The notes: generated from the letters alone by a model not told the origin. 64,000 nt of DNA from Craterostigma plantagineum (GCA_027422505.1 JAPQWV010000005.1:9987501-10051500); one strand, 5' to 3'. Counted from the stretch's first letter, positions 32,706 through 44,132 are shown. Numbers and translations are program-made.

Positions 32706-33172
32706 TGTAACGTCCCATCCCATACCGGGTGTCACTGTAGCATCGGTCCCTACCGAGAGCTGTGGAGTTGGGCCCACCACACTCCGACTGATAGTCTGGC
32801 CCCACTGTACCACCATTTAACCTTTCAGCGTGCTTCGTGCACTCGCTCACACGCACCCTGAGAAGCTTCCCAGGGGGCACCCATCTCTAGATTGCCCCAA
32901 GTCAAGCACGCTTAACTTCGGAGTTTCTAGGGATGAACTCCCGAAACGGTAGGTCGACCTTGGTGATATGAGTAGTACTGTCAATTCTCTTATACGATTC
33001 TTAGCCTGACACGCCCATACATTGTCAGTCTCAGGATCCCCTCTTATTCGGGTGTGAGATCGGTTCATTCATGTACTCCTTCGCCTAGAAGCCTGCCAGG
33101 AACCGCTCCTTGTCCGTGCACCTCTCTGGCACCGACGATCACTCCCCGCCCTCATTGGCCCCGGGCATCACA
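32706..33172 (-). mobile_element. Cassandra-type solo LTR carrying 5S rRNA-like sequence
   Basis: 467 bp. On the minus strand it starts TGTGATGCCCGGGG and ends GGGACGTTACA. The flanks ATCTG (32701-32705) and ATCCG (33173-33177) form a 5-bp target duplication with one mismatch. The interior contains a 5S rRNA-like segment. LTRs that embed a 5S RNA sequence are the hallmark of the Cassandra TRIM family of plants. Only one LTR is present and no internal domain was seen. Confidence 0.82.
32864..32938 (-). ncRNA. 5S rRNA-like segment within Cassandra LTR
   Basis: On the minus strand CTCCGAAGTTAAGCGTGCTT matches the conserved plant 5S rRNA internal control region, followed by GATGGGTG and CCTGGGAAG words in the right order. 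The 5' part of 5S is not recognisable. It is a derived copy, not a 5S gene, but may keep RNA polymerase III promoter boxes. Confidence 0.8.
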
Positions 33173-33395
33173 ATCCGTCTTTTTGGGATTGTATGGTCTA
33201 GTAGTGATGATATCCCACAGATCATAGTCAACAGCAAGCAGGAATTCCTTCATACGGTTCTTTTCATATTGCGTAGTTGGTTCCATCAAAGAGTGATGGC
33301 CTAGAATGGGATTGTTCCTCTGCAAAACCACAAAACTCGAAGAAGCCATTAGATCTTTTAACTCAGGCTTGTTAGGCCCGTCGTTTGAGTAACCC

Positions 33396-33407
33396 GCTCT
33401 GATACCA
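33396..33407 (-). other. C3 primer-binding site for tRNA-iMet
   Basis: The minus strand reads TGGTATCAGAGC, followed by GGGTTACTC towards gag. The LTR is on its right at 33410. Confidence 0.9.
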
Positions 33408-33409
33408 AA

Positions 33410-34140
33410 TGAAGATAAAAATGTGCTTAAGAGGAGGGTGAATTAGATAAAAAATATGCTTCTCACAAATTCTACGATGTAGTGACCTAGAGATGCCTAC
33501 TTATGCTTGTGATGAGTATGCTTGATATATCCCAGTGACGTCAAGTGTGTATTGGTTCTGCCACACTGCAAAAAAAGGAAATAACTGTAAACTAAATGCG
33601 AGACAGGATTTTTATAGAGGTTATATCCCCAACTGGGGTTTACTCTTCTCCTTGAGGTTTGCTCCTCAAGAGTTTAATCAATCACTATAATGCACCATAG
33701 CTGGTTACAAACTGATTGATTGGCCCAATACACAACCGAACCAAGTCGAACACTAGACACACTAGGTTACCACACGCCGAGTTTCGTTTCTAGGAATCTC
33801 CAATTCCTGACAGCACATAGCTCGCTACCGAACGGCCCTCGGAACTCGTCCTTCCCTTCACGTGTGCGTAAACGTCGACCTTGCCTCCTTGGTATTGCTC
33901 TCGTCCGAAGACAACATGTCCGAAGACAGAGTATATGGTGGGAGGTTGGAATATCTTAGTAAAGTCAGTACTTCGCAAGTAGGCAGAAAGCTATCACAAG
34001 TGAACGCTCAGGAATCTCGATATAAGGTTTTTGCTCAAAACTCTCGTATTGTAGTTTTGCAAATTCTTGACTTTGACAATATGAAGAGTTGCTCATATAT
34101 ACCTTTTCATTCAACACTTACATGGAAAATTAGCTCATGA
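33410..34140 (-). repeat. C3 5' LTR (outer edge approximate)
   Basis: The minus-strand LTR ends ...TTTTTATCTTCA next to the PBS. A TATAAAAA box lies at about 33613-33622 on the minus strand. The U3 start could not be located because no second LTR exists, so the right coordinate is a guess. The ORFs in it (33720-34140) have no family resemblance. Confidence 0.45.
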
Positions 34141-34575
34141 GATTAATTACCAAATCAAGCACATAATCCACGCAATTTTCGAGAGTCAACATGCCATGTA
34201 AATCATGCTTATCATAAATCGTCACAATGGTCATAAGCTTCAATTAATATGATTATAATCCACATAAAGACTCAGATTCGTTTTCAAGGCGTATTCAAAT
34301 ATATCGAATAATATTTACCATAACAGAACATTCCATATGTGGTATCCAGCTATCAATTTATAGAATAAATCAATCCTGATTTATTTTCCATGTTTAGCAC
34401 ATAAGATAGCATTAACATATCATGGCATAACTTTACATATATCAGAGATCTCATACGTTTCAGCACATACCATATATATTAGCATCTTATCAACATCAGT
34501 CAATTAATCAAATCTTTCCAAAATATAATATCCTAATCATTAATACCCACATTTAATTATTTGATTATATAAATA

Positions 34576-35430
34576 ATGGATGCATTGTTGGAGCCATACA
34601 TCAGGCGCAAGACAAACAATGGTTTTACAAGGTAAGTGTAGTATTGGTTGATCTTCAAATGTCATGTGCAGTATCATATTGATTGTTCTTCATATGGCAT
34701 GAGTGTTTTTTGGATGTGCCGCGTGTTTCGTTTGCAAACAGCATGTAGCATGTCGTATTTTTAATGTCTAACGGTGGTAACTTCCTCCTATCTGACATTG
34801 TTGTTATTTTCATATATTGTTGAAGGTGTCGATACTAACAAAATCAAGTTACAGTCAGAATATCTATTCAATGATTATTGGATGGAGACGGTGGATGAGT
34901 TCTTTATCATACGTTTGGTATGTGAAAATGATCGAGGTTATATTAAAGTTGGAAAACTGAAGGGTACATTAATCAACATCTCGAACGGATTCACGTTCAA
35001 GCCCAAAAGAAGTGAACAATGTTTGGAGTTCCTCATGTGCCGATATCATACCTTCAAGAAATTATTCGATGACCCGGAAACATTATACGACAAAGATTCT
35101 AGCATTGTCGTCGCACCAGCAAATAAATGGAAACCATGGATTGTGGTATCCTTCTCGTGCAAATTTTTTTAACATATTCACTTATATTCCGCATATTAAT
35201 CTCATGTCATGTGTAGGAGCACTCGCTAATTCTCGCGTATGTGTTCAATGTTGAGCAACAATGGGAAAACATCGCAAAACCTTCAAATGGCCTTTGTTGA
35301 TGTCATTGATATAAGTGGTGCCAAGGCTTGTCGTAATCATTAGGACGACAATAACGAGGTTACATCTCCGTTCCCCACAAAATTCGAAGTCGAAGAACAG
35401 CTGAAAAAAAAAACAAGCTTGAATATGACC
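34576..35430 (+). pseudogene. Myb/SANT-like (PIF/Harbinger ORF1-type) coding remnant
   Basis: The open stretch 34774-35172 contains a degenerate Myb/SANT-like DNA-binding domain. It has FFIIRLVCENDRGYIKVGKL, then NGFTFKPKRSEQCLEFLMCR, then YHTFKKLFDDPETLYDKDSS, which follow the helix order of the domain found in Harbinger ORF1 proteins and their domesticated relatives. An upstream ATG at 34576 (MDALLEPYIRRKTNNG) ends at a consensus donor AAG/GTAAGT. A candidate acceptor TGTGTAG lies at about 35216. The introns do not join cleanly in frame, so I call it a remnant. An LTR at 35441 cuts off its 3' side. Confidence 0.55.
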
Positions 35431-35440
35431 GTGAAGTTAG

Positions 35441-37308
35441 TGTTGAGGTATATGCCCTAGATGTCGTACGAGGACTGGGTGTACGAGGGCAATTTGGTAA
35501 TTGTGTGGTATTTAGTGATGTAATTTGATTACTTCTATTAATGGAATGATTTTATTCAACACTAATTTATTATTCGATAAATAAATTAAAAGGAAAATTA
35601 TTAATTAGTCTAAAGATTTCACATTGCAGTCTAGGTGAATAAGACGAATTAATAAATCCAAATATTGGCAGTTCACTGATTTTGTGGGACAGAGAGGGGC
35701 ACCGGTAAGCTGAGATACTGCAATACCAAAATTAGTCTACAAGTCTAAGTCTCCAGTAGGGTGACTGGATCGACAAGTATGACTTGTTTGTCGATGGGTC
35801 CAATACGGTTGTGCCAACCGTTCACTTGGGAAGTGGGAGCCCGTGACAATGATACAAGATGAATCAGGGGATTTTCTGTATTTGGACACTGACTCGTAAT
35901 CGAATGATCACACGCTTGAATTGTCCTTGATCGATCGATTGACTGTAGTAGTCTGCGTGAACCTTAGACCGAAAGGGTTAACTTGGGGTTGGTCTTGAGG
36001 TCTTGACTTGTCACTAGTTTGCTAGGCCCGTCTTGCAGGTGGCATGGGTCAGCGGCGAAATGCGGTCTTGACTTTTTGATGCGATAGCCGGTTGAACCGC
36101 GGAGCGGGATTTACGGTCTCGATTAAAGTCGAGGTTAACGTCCTATGGCAAGTTTAATGTGCGGGAATTTATCCAAGTCTCTGGCCAGAGCATATAACTG
36201 ACCCGCGATAGTCGTAGAGGACAGTTTGGTATTTTCACCGACATAAACGACATAGGGTCGACTTCTGTAAGTTTGACAATGCGTTACTTTCGCTCAACCG
36301 GGGCAAACATAAAGGGTTTATATGTATGACGAAAATCTACAGTCGGTTCGTGGATTATGATTAGATCAAATTCGTACTCAATGGGACCTGTTCGGTACCA
36401 CGGGGCTGGCTAGGTGAATACCGAACTCCTAGATACCTCCTAGGCCGGTTGAGACGAACCAAGAGAGTCGGGCTTAAAAAGGGCAACCGACACAATATCA
36501 TCATCAGAGAGAGAGACAAGGCTAGGTCCTAGATTGAGAAATTAGGGTTTGGGGCTTGGCCAAAACCCTGATTGGCGAAAATACTAAGTTTGTGTAGTGA
36601 GGAGTAAAATGGTCTTTTCACCTCACGGTATATTTTTGAAATAAAATATTTGACATTGAATATTTAGTATATGATTTAAATTACATTTAGATCTTTATTA
36701 TTGTCTTAGAGAAATAATATTATTTCCTTTGGAATTAAATAATATATATCAGATATATATATATATATATAAGTTTCGAATTTTATTAGATAAAATTTTG
36801 AAAATTATTAAATATATTTGTATTGGATATTATATATTTAAAATATACTAAATATGGTATTTTTAATTAATTAAGATATTGGATATTTAATTAATTAAAT
36901 TTAAAGTTTGAATTTTGAATTCGTTACTTGGTAAAATGGGAAGTGTGAGGATTTTTCTCCTACCACCTCAACCTATTTTTGGCCTATCCAAAGTGGTATA
37001 AATAAGGATTTTCGTGATCCTAAAGAAGAGAAGAAGCAAAATTTTCGAATTTGAGTTCAAGAGAGGAAAAACTAAGAGTTTTCTCCTCTCATCACTTTCT
37101 CTCTCGCACTCTCTCTCTCGGGGGCAGCAAGCAGCTTGTTTTTGTTCTAGCCACACATGCAAGGACAGCTGCAACGTTAGTGAGGTGCCGGCGTGACGAT
37201 CTTGTGCAATGAAAGAATCCCGTTTGTGTGCTTTTGGCGTAGGAGAGGGGCACTACGCCTCGGGGATTCGATGGATTTGAAGCTAGCCATCGTCGAGAGA
37301 TTTCAACA
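35441..37308 (+). mobile_element. Lone copia-type LTR (about 1.87 kb)
   Basis: It begins TGTTGAGGTATATGCCCT, similar to the start of the C5 3' LTR (TGTTAGGAATATGCCCT). It ends TTTCAACA at 37308, followed by AGGTATCATGGCTGATCC, a diverged tRNA-Met primer site. No gag or pol follows, so this is a 5' LTR whose internal region is lost. No target duplication was found, so the right end is tentative. An AT-rich stretch at 36600-36900 lies inside it. Confidence 0.5.
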
Positions 37309-38033
37309 AGGTATCATGGCTGATCCCTTATCTCTTTATGTCATTACGTTCTCGTGTTTGTAGCCGAGCGATCTTGGATACATGGGAAACCCCGTAAAAT
37401 TTTAAAATTCCGCCGTTCTAGGAACGTAGGTCTGGGAACCCTCGGGGATTACGAACGTCTAAGTTGATCATGACATGTTACATATGTCATGAATATGTTA
37501 TGTATCTTACACTTTTAGGTGATTGTGTGTGTTTTTTATGTGTTGTGCATGCACGAAAATCTTGACTTATTGGTGTTTTGCATAGGATGTATGGTGTAAT
37601 ATAAGGGTGCACGGTTTAGATTTAGAAGGTATGTAGATTTCTTTTGTAATATATAACATTTTCCATCGGAAACTTGTCTATCACAAACTGTTTTCCTGCT
37701 TTTGAATTATTTTGTGAATGTAGTCCAGTGCTTATTACCAAATTGGGCACATTAGCATGAACTGCGATTTAATTCTACAACTACTCATAATATAATTGAA
37801 AATGAAATCATCAATAGATAGTCGAAGATGAAACTGACAAACAACTTACATAGAAGAACTGGAAGCATAGCTTAACTATTTTACAGGTTCAACATTTTAC
37901 CATAACAGTCAACAAATACATACATCTAACATGAGCATAACAACCCTGGTGCAGCCTTCAAAATATCATTTAAGAAGGAAAAACGACAGCAAAAACAAAA
38001 GGCATATAGGGTGCAAATTTAACCACCGAGACA
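37309..38033. other. No gene recognised
   Basis: The sequence after the LTR begins with a primer-site-like text and a short possible gag start (ATGGCTGATCCC at 37316). It then becomes AT-rich without motifs until the Harbinger ORF1 on the minus strand. Confidence 0.4.
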
Positions 38034-39040
38034 TCACATTAAGCCACATAATATGTTAATGACGTAGCGATATTTCATATGTGCGGGCAAGCTGTCAAAC
38101 AATCGGAGCTCATCGGAATGATTTACGAGGAATTTGCAAATAACTAACTTTTGGTTCGTGGTAAGACCCTCCATGTCATCGACTTGTTCGAATACTTGAT
38201 ACTTCTTTGGGATTATGTCGCTTCCGACCTCGATCATTGCATTGAACCGTTGAAGTGCAGCTATTCTCAGCACAATACTTTACCAATAATATTTTTCAAC
38301 TCTTTATTTGTATCTTGGCTTTTCCTTCTCCGTCCTCGTAGTTGGCTTGTGTTTTGAGCTGCCCGACTGAACCGCTTATCGCCTCGTCATCTGCTGAGCC
38401 TTGAGCGAACTCATTGGTAGATAAATCATTGTTTGGGTCAGATGGCGTGAAGGAAAAGTCATATTGTTTAAACTGGAAGTGTTTCGTAAGACATCCTCAA
38501 TGTCCTCAGCATGTTCACCCGTATCACGATCCTTTCCAAAGCATTGACCCAATCATTTTAATATGGCCAAGATTTGCGACGCATTGACTTAGTAGATGGA
38601 TCATTCTGTATTAAAAGAGCGTTAAAGTTAGATCTTTTCATATTTGAAGCCTCGTAATCATTCCAAGAACATACCTTAACATATTCATCCCAATAGTTGC
38701 CTTCAAACACATCAATCTTCTTTGTTGAATCATTCCAACCAATCCCTGTCATACTGAGTATGGACGTAAGCTATGATAGCATTACTTCCATGTTTGTCAA
38801 AGTAATGTGCGTTGTTGCAAAATGTCAGTAACAGAAAACACACTTATCATACATGCTTCTAAGATCTTAAGATAGCCTGAGTTGAATCCAATCTCTTGTC
38901 ACCACCCCCTAGTGACGATCTCTTTCATGGTGTTTATTAAAGTCGTCTCCTCTTGTTGATTCCACCCGTGACGACTGTTTCTCTACTATAATGCCACATT
39001 AGCTCTACTGTTCGTATCCGTTGTGCCGTCCATGGTCACC
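38034..39040 (-). pseudogene. H1 ORF1: Myb/SANT-like DNA-binding protein, broken
   Basis: It begins near 39040 (MDGTTDTNSRANVAL, then a stop). It continues with HGWNQQEETTLINTMKEIVT, the first helix of the Myb/SANT-like domain. TGIGWNDSTKKIDVFEGNYW (38752 on) corresponds to the conserved end of the domain. The C-terminal part 38273-38034 shows the typical MEGLTTNQKLVICKFLV and ELRLFDSLP.HMKYRYV region. In Harbinger elements this protein helps bring the transposase to the nucleus and the transposon ends. Frame breaks separate the three parts. Confidence 0.75.
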
Positions 39041-39599
39041 TGAAATAGACTCCGTAAAAGAATGTTGATAAAAGTTAATTTGAAGTATAATATGATCAAT
39101 TTATTGCAGCATGTCAGATGAACAACGTCATGCACATGGAGGAAGAACATTGTATTAAAAGTGAGGCAACACAGTCTCAATACAATATGCATTAACACAT
39201 GACAATACACAAGAACACATGATCTCCATAAAACTCAATAGTGCATGCCATTATATCTCCACTCGTTAAAAGCAATGTTCGCTAAAATATCCCTCCGATT
39301 CATCCATTCTACCGATGCATCCAAAATAATTATACTATCCCCTTTGTGTATCTCGTCATATACAAAATAAATATAGTGTGAAGTATGCAACATGCCATGA
39401 CAACTCGACGGTGTGTCATAGTTGGGGAAACGAAGGTGATCGTAGTATCGCCCAACGTTTTTTCAATAAGACAAGCATCGTTCAATAACATTCCTAGCCT
39501 TGTTATGGATCATGTTAAAGTACTCCTTTGGATTCTGTGCGTTTCCACCTTGAGCAAATTCGTCAAGATGATACCTTATTCCCATATACGGTGCCAGAA

Positions 39600-40178
39600 C
39601 AAGGTTGTCACGACCGGACCGGACCGGCCGGTTCCGGCCGGTTCTGACCGGACCGGTCAAAAATCCGGTCCGGTTCCGGTACGGTCTTTTTTTAAATTTT
39701 AAAAATAAATAAAAAATTTTTGGTTTAAATAGATTATACAAAATAGAAAAACTAATAAATTAGTTTGGTCTAGTGGTTAAGTTGTGAGTATTTTACTTAG
39801 TGAGCTTGGGTTCGAATCCACCCAACACCATAATTTTTATATTTTATAATTAACCTATTAGCTCACTATTTTATTTTTATTCAAATTTAACCCCAACTAA
39901 TAGATTTAACACTTGGCATACGATTAATTTATAACAACCCACGCAATTTACTTTTATTTAATTTTACCACTTAATTTATATAATTATAGTTTGAAAAAAA
40001 TTCATAAAAACATGTAATTTTTCATATTATTTGATTAACTCATATACAAAATAACTATTTATTATATTTAAGATACCGGTTTTACTCCGGTTTGTTTCCG
40101 GTTCTATAACGGTTAAACCACTAAACCTTAAACCATTAAAATTTCCGGTCCGATTCGAAACCCGGTTTCAGAACCTTG
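39600..40178. mobile_element. hAT-type MITE with perfect 8-bp target duplication
   Basis: 579 bp flanked by TGCCAGAA at 39592-39599 and 40179-40186. The ends CAAGGTTGTCACGACCGG and (inverted) CAAGGTTCTGAAACCGG form imperfect terminal inverted repeats. Near both ends CCGGTTCCGG-like repeats occur. The 8-bp duplication and CA(A/G)GG start fit the hAT superfamily. It has no coding capacity. Confidence 0.88.
39758..39830 (+). other. tRNA-like segment with pol III A and B boxes inside the MITE
   Basis: TGGTCTAGTGG (39766-39776) matches the A-box consensus TRGYNNARNGG, and GGTTCGAATCC (39809-39819) matches the B-box consensus exactly. The spacing is as in a tRNA of about 72 nt. The acceptor stem does not pair convincingly, so it is a tRNA-derived or SINE-like piece rather than a tRNA gene. 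Confidence 0.65.
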
Positions 40179-41351
40179 TGCCAGAAAACCTTCTGTGTTC
40201 ACAAAAACGAAGTAATAGTTCCCTGTAAAGGACGAAAATATAATTTTATTAATCAATTCAGTGTTCCCTATATAGTTAACTCGTGTATTTTGGTTCATTC
40301 ATAAACTACCTTTAGGGATCTTTAGACCAAATTTTCTAGAGATTGCATCCCTTAAAGAACTTATGAATCTATCTGATTTTGAAAGAACTTATTGTCAACC
40401 TCTTTCAGATATGAATCTATCTGATTCAGAAGGGAAGAACTTGCATCAGTATCTCTATTCAAACATATGTTTGATTCACACTCCATGTTCTTAGAAATAT
40501 TTACCATGCAAAAAGAGGAAAAATGGAGGCTTTGTCTAAAGAAATCTGTTGAGAAAGGGCAGATGTATAGAACCTTTCGACGAGATAGGGCTTTTTCAAC
40601 TCTCTCATGACCACATATAACATAAGTCAACATCATGTTCGGGTCACATGCACCAAGTACATTGATCGCGACATCGCCCTTTTGGTTGTGATACCCCGGT
40701 TTTTCAGATTCAGGGATTATTACCTTTACATGGGTTCCATCTAATGCCCCAAGACAACCCTGCATGAAAGTGTATACAGAATGATATAATGTATGGAATA
40801 CTCTAACGTAATTACATATAAAAATTAATAGATAATTAGGAAATAAGTATCTTAATGCTTCCATCTGTAGTCTGTATTGTCCTCTCTTATAGGCTCGGGG
40901 GCACGATTAGCACGGTGCAATTTCAAGACCCCATTTAGGACTTCGCGAAAGTATTTTGAAATAAAGGCACCAGATTTTTAGTATTATAAAATATGATAAT
41001 TAAAAACATAGCCACCTTTTCCCTCATTGAGGTAAATTTTGAATCCTTAAGACCACTAACATTTTCTATGAGAGACACGAGGGTTGAAAAAGTTTTTCGA
41101 TTTTTTCTGCAATGATGATGAAATGTTACGTCGGACAGCGTGACTAATTCTCTAAGATGATCCACTTGTTTGGGTATCTTGTCGATCAGACTGTATTTAG
41201 TTGGAGTTATTTTCCACTTTCGTAGAATTCTATTCTGTAAACGCCTTAAGTAGATGGATAGTAAGCGCAACAACATAGTATTTTGCTGAAGTAATGTTGT
41301 AATGTTTGTAAAAGACAAACTTTTTACTTCCCTTCTGAAGTTGTTATCCAT

Positions 41352-42299
41352 GCTGCCACTGAAATGAAAAATTAGAAAGTTAGCAACCTAACTGAACCAC
41401 TTAAGTCGGCAACTGAACAATATTTCAACTAGCAAAAACAAGTCATCCCAAACAGAAAATGGAGTTTACAGAATAGAATTCTACGAAAGTAAGACTCCTC
41501 ACAAAATTCGAAACAACCAATACCACAACAAAATTAGTTGGACGTCTGTACTATTAAACATGAAAATGGAGCAAAGAAGCAAAATGTATTCACGACATAA
41601 ATCCTTATGCTTACATGAACGAAAAAATTGAAGTCGTGGGTAAGGTTGTCATTACCTGGGTTATTGCATAAGATCCTTTCCTCACCAGCCGAGATGATTT
41701 TATATCAAAAAATTGTGCTTGCGCTTGACCAATGCTGAGGAAATTGAACTAGTTTTGAATAAGAACAAACTCAAGAGTTTTGAGCAAATGCTTGGCGGGA
41801 AAAACTTTACCTTAGAGAGATCCTATACTTCTATTGACCCTAGGTGCGTAGTCGATTTGTTGCTCGAATTTCTGACTGTCGTCCAAATTCCATTGGAATG
41901 TTTGCGCCTGCGCATGGTAAGAAAGTTAGATATTCATCTTGCTCTATGGGTAATTTAGTCATTTCATTTAAAATAGTATGGGTTGGATTATTAATCACGT
42001 CAAACTCCTTGTGATAAGTTATCTTGGGCCCAATAGATTATAATAGCGGGCCAACTTTTGTCTCGGGCTTTAAATGGGATATATGTTGGCAACTGAACAT
42101 GTGCATATCAGTATACAACCGATTTATCTGGCCTTATCCATCTAAGTAAACATTCCTTAGGAGGAATTTATCGGTGAGATTCCAAATGAAAGAACGTGGA
42201 GAGCTTAACATTTTCCGGGCTCGAGTTGAAGGAAACAAGTGATGGATTATTATTGTACCAGTTAAAATATGCAAAACAAAAATCTACTTAGAAAGTTCG
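41352..42299. other. No gene recognised
   Basis: AT-rich sequence 5' of the Harbinger transposase. A plus-strand open frame at 41713-41958 (81 codons) has no motif I recognise. The stretch 42000-42200 has LTR-like promoter text (GGCCCAATAG...GGGATATATG), but no ends could be set. Confidence 0.35.
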
Positions 42300-42540
42300 A
42301 CATGATTGACTACTAGCAAATATCAACCTAATTGAAGCAAACACCAAGATATGTGTGGAAGATGGCAGAGACTTGGAGAATGTGACTATGTACAGGGAAC
42401 TTTTTGTGGGTCTAATTTATTTAATGCTGACTTGCCAGACATCTCATACGCAATAGGATTCGCTAGTCAACTTATGATAGTCAAAGAAGCCACATCTTGA
42501 GCTAGCCCAGCGCATGCTGAGGTATGTAAAAGGAACAATA
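42300..42540 (+). pseudogene. pol: Copia RT/RNase H connection fragment
   Basis: The plus strand reads, with breaks, MYRELFVGLIYLMLTCQTSH and KKPHLELAQRMLRYVKGT. These are the well-conserved copia motifs YR.LVGSLIYL..TRPDI and KPHL.AA.RILRYLKGT. No other part of the element is present nearby. Confidence 0.75.
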
Positions 42541-42866
42541 AATTAAATTTACTTTTCCCTTCACATGAAGTATTTGACCTAGTCTTTCGAAAATTAAAGT
42601 TCAAAAGCTTCTATTTTGAGAAATCAGAATTCTCATTACTTTCAAATTCGAACTCCTACTTTCGTACTCTATCTATTTCGCAAATTCTATATTTCAAAGA
42701 AAAATTCTAATTTTCGGGAAAATTCTATTTTCACAACTTATACCTATTTAAAATTCTAAAACTATAATACCTTAATTAATATTTTCCCATCTGTACTTCT
42801 ATCATAAATTAATATGCATATGCATATCTGAGTGCATGAAATGATGTAAAGTTTTCGATTCCTGAC

Positions 42867-43165
42867 AGATTATCTAAGGAGAAGTTCTTCTTTTTTATTC
42901 TCGGGCCGATACCGTGCTCCTCTTCTTTTTATCCCTGAAAAGGTTTCAAAGATTATCGTTGGAGAGTTCACAATATGAAATTTCGAACCCAAGGCCGTGC
43001 CCCTCTTCTCGTTTTGTCTCGATATAAGACCAGATTATCGTTGGAGAATTCACTTCGTGGTGCTCCTTTTCCAGCCGTCCTGACGAGTATAGAGATTATC
43101 GAAGGAGAAGTTCACAGCAAGATCCCATGCCCTCTTCTTATGATTTCTAGAAGATTTCAATAATT
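42867..43165 (+). repeat. Four diverged tandem units of about 82 bp
   Basis: AGATTATCnnnGGAGAAnTTCnC recurs at 42867, 42950, 43032 and 43093, giving spacings of 83, 82 and 61. Each unit also contains a GTGC(C)CCTCTTCT-like word. The tandem array could be part of an LTR or leader of a lost element. Confidence 0.7.
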
Positions 43166-43199
43166 GGAGAGAGCAGGTTCTTTTGGACTGTTTATTGTA

Positions 43200-44130
43200 T
43201 GTGAGCATTCCGCGTGTGCGTTTTCCACCTCATTTTGTTAATCTCTACCTCTTTTTCTTTTATCGCCTTTTTCTCCGAATCCTATCTCATTTGTGCAAAC
43301 TCCCGAAATTTATTGAATACGGTTAAAGGCTTGATCGGGATTCAAATGAAGAAAACGATATCGGAGAAGTCTCAAGAGGATGACTAGAGGAATAATTCAA
43401 GGATGATATTTTGATTTTGGCAAAGTGAGGAATTTTCCTAAGTGCCTAATAATTTTCATAACGATCTAACGCAAGGCGGGTATGAGGCCAAGAAATACAA
43501 GTTAAGACAAGCATTTGATGTGTGACTCACTCAAGGATAAATCTGTTTAAAAAATAATAAGGCTCAAATTCTCACACATGTAATGTAGCTTTGTGTCTAG
43601 TGGAACATAATAATCACTTTAGACAAAAGAATGTAACTAGACAATTAAGCAAAGAATCAATCATATATCACGGAAATATTTTTATGAGCAAATCAAAGTA
43701 GATTGAGTAATCGTCATTCCCCATTTTTTCGTTTGTTTTTGTTTTATTTGTTTCTCAAAACAATGCATGAAATGTGTGAAAAAAAATATGAACATGATAA
43801 GAAAAAAATAAATAAATGCATTAAATCTTTTTATTATTTTCAAAGAAAAAATTGAAGATGCATTAGAATAAAAAGTCAAAAAAATGCATGAAAAGATTTT
43901 GTTTTTTTTATATAATAGCTATATGTGTAAAATACATGATAAAAGTTTTTAAAAATTTGGCATAACATTTCAGCTCAGATGCATAATGTACCAAATTGCA
44001 ATCCCTAAAAAAATTAATTGTGACTTATCCTAATATTTCAGCACTTTTAGAAAAACATGAGTAAGGAATTTTGTTACCGAATTTGTCGCTTAGGTAGGCA
44101 ATCGTTGTACTTGCTCTGCTGCTCGCCCTT
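43200..44130. other. No gene recognised
   Basis: AT-rich DNA with A/T homopolymer tracts around 43730-43930. No family motif was found on either strand. It may be the decayed continuation of C4. Confidence 0.4.
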
Positions 44131-44132
44131 TA

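Larger units (their letters stand above)
31550..33349 (-). pseudogene. gag: C3 gag, interrupted
   Basis: It starts on the minus strand at 33349 (MASSSFVVLQRNNPILG) and runs to 33178, where a 467-bp Cassandra-type LTR splits it. It resumes at 32705 (DGPPKKNSDYDATDK) and continues with the UBN2-type gag body (CKFAKDMWDMLQATHE, HQYELFKMEDNETIS, FINIINQMFSLGK). A CCHC knuckle (FKCNKPGHCASKC) lies near 31990. Stops and frame changes occur near 32335 and later. Apart from the insert, the gag resembles that of Sirevirus-like copia elements. Confidence 0.85.
29525..34140 (-). mobile_element. C3: degenerate minus-strand copia element, truncated in RT
   Basis: On the minus strand the order is LTR (from 33410 rightwards), tRNA-Met PBS, gag, protease, integrase and the first about 95 codons of RT. 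The RT breaks off near 29525, so no RT core, RNase H or 3' LTR exists here. There are many frameshifts and stops. Gag is interrupted by a Cassandra-type LTR. The outer edge of the LTR could not be fixed. Confidence 0.85.
38034..41351 (-). mobile_element. H1: PIF/Harbinger DNA transposon remnant
   Basis: The minus strand carries transposase-like coding first (41351-39385), then a Myb/SANT-like ORF (39040-38034), the two-gene set of autonomous PIF/Harbinger elements. Both are broken. Terminal inverted repeats and the 3-bp target duplication were not found, so the true ends lie outside the coding range. A hAT-type MITE sits within the transposase. Confidence 0.85.
39385..41351 (-). pseudogene. 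H1 transposase (DDE_Tnp_4 type), broken
   Basis: The N-terminal part (41351-40935) contains LSDVTFHHHCRKNRKTFSTL and SMREKVAMFLIIIF, the helix-turn-helix region. The catalytic part (40864-40361) has GCLGALDGTHVKV with the first aspartate, PGYHNQKGDVAINVLGACDP and [10 protein letters not shown]. Where DSRVL with the second aspartate is expected, the copy reads KALSRRKVL, so that residue is lost. EGFLAPY is split by the MITE (39600-40178). Beyond it, MGIRYHLDEFAQGG and NPKEYFNMIHNKARNVIER hold the final glutamate. The enzyme is dead by mutation and insertion. Confidence 0.85.

Noticed and set aside
32864..32938. A 5S rRNA gene
   Set aside because: Only the internal part resembles 5S. It is embedded in a TG...CA unit with a target duplication, as in Cassandra LTRs.
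35441..37308. Complete element with target duplication
   Set aside because: I looked for the flanking GTTAG on the right and found it only inside the LTR (about 37170), not at a TG...CA end.
39758..39830. A functional tRNA gene
   Set aside because: A and B boxes match, but the acceptor stem does not pair, and the segment is inside a MITE.
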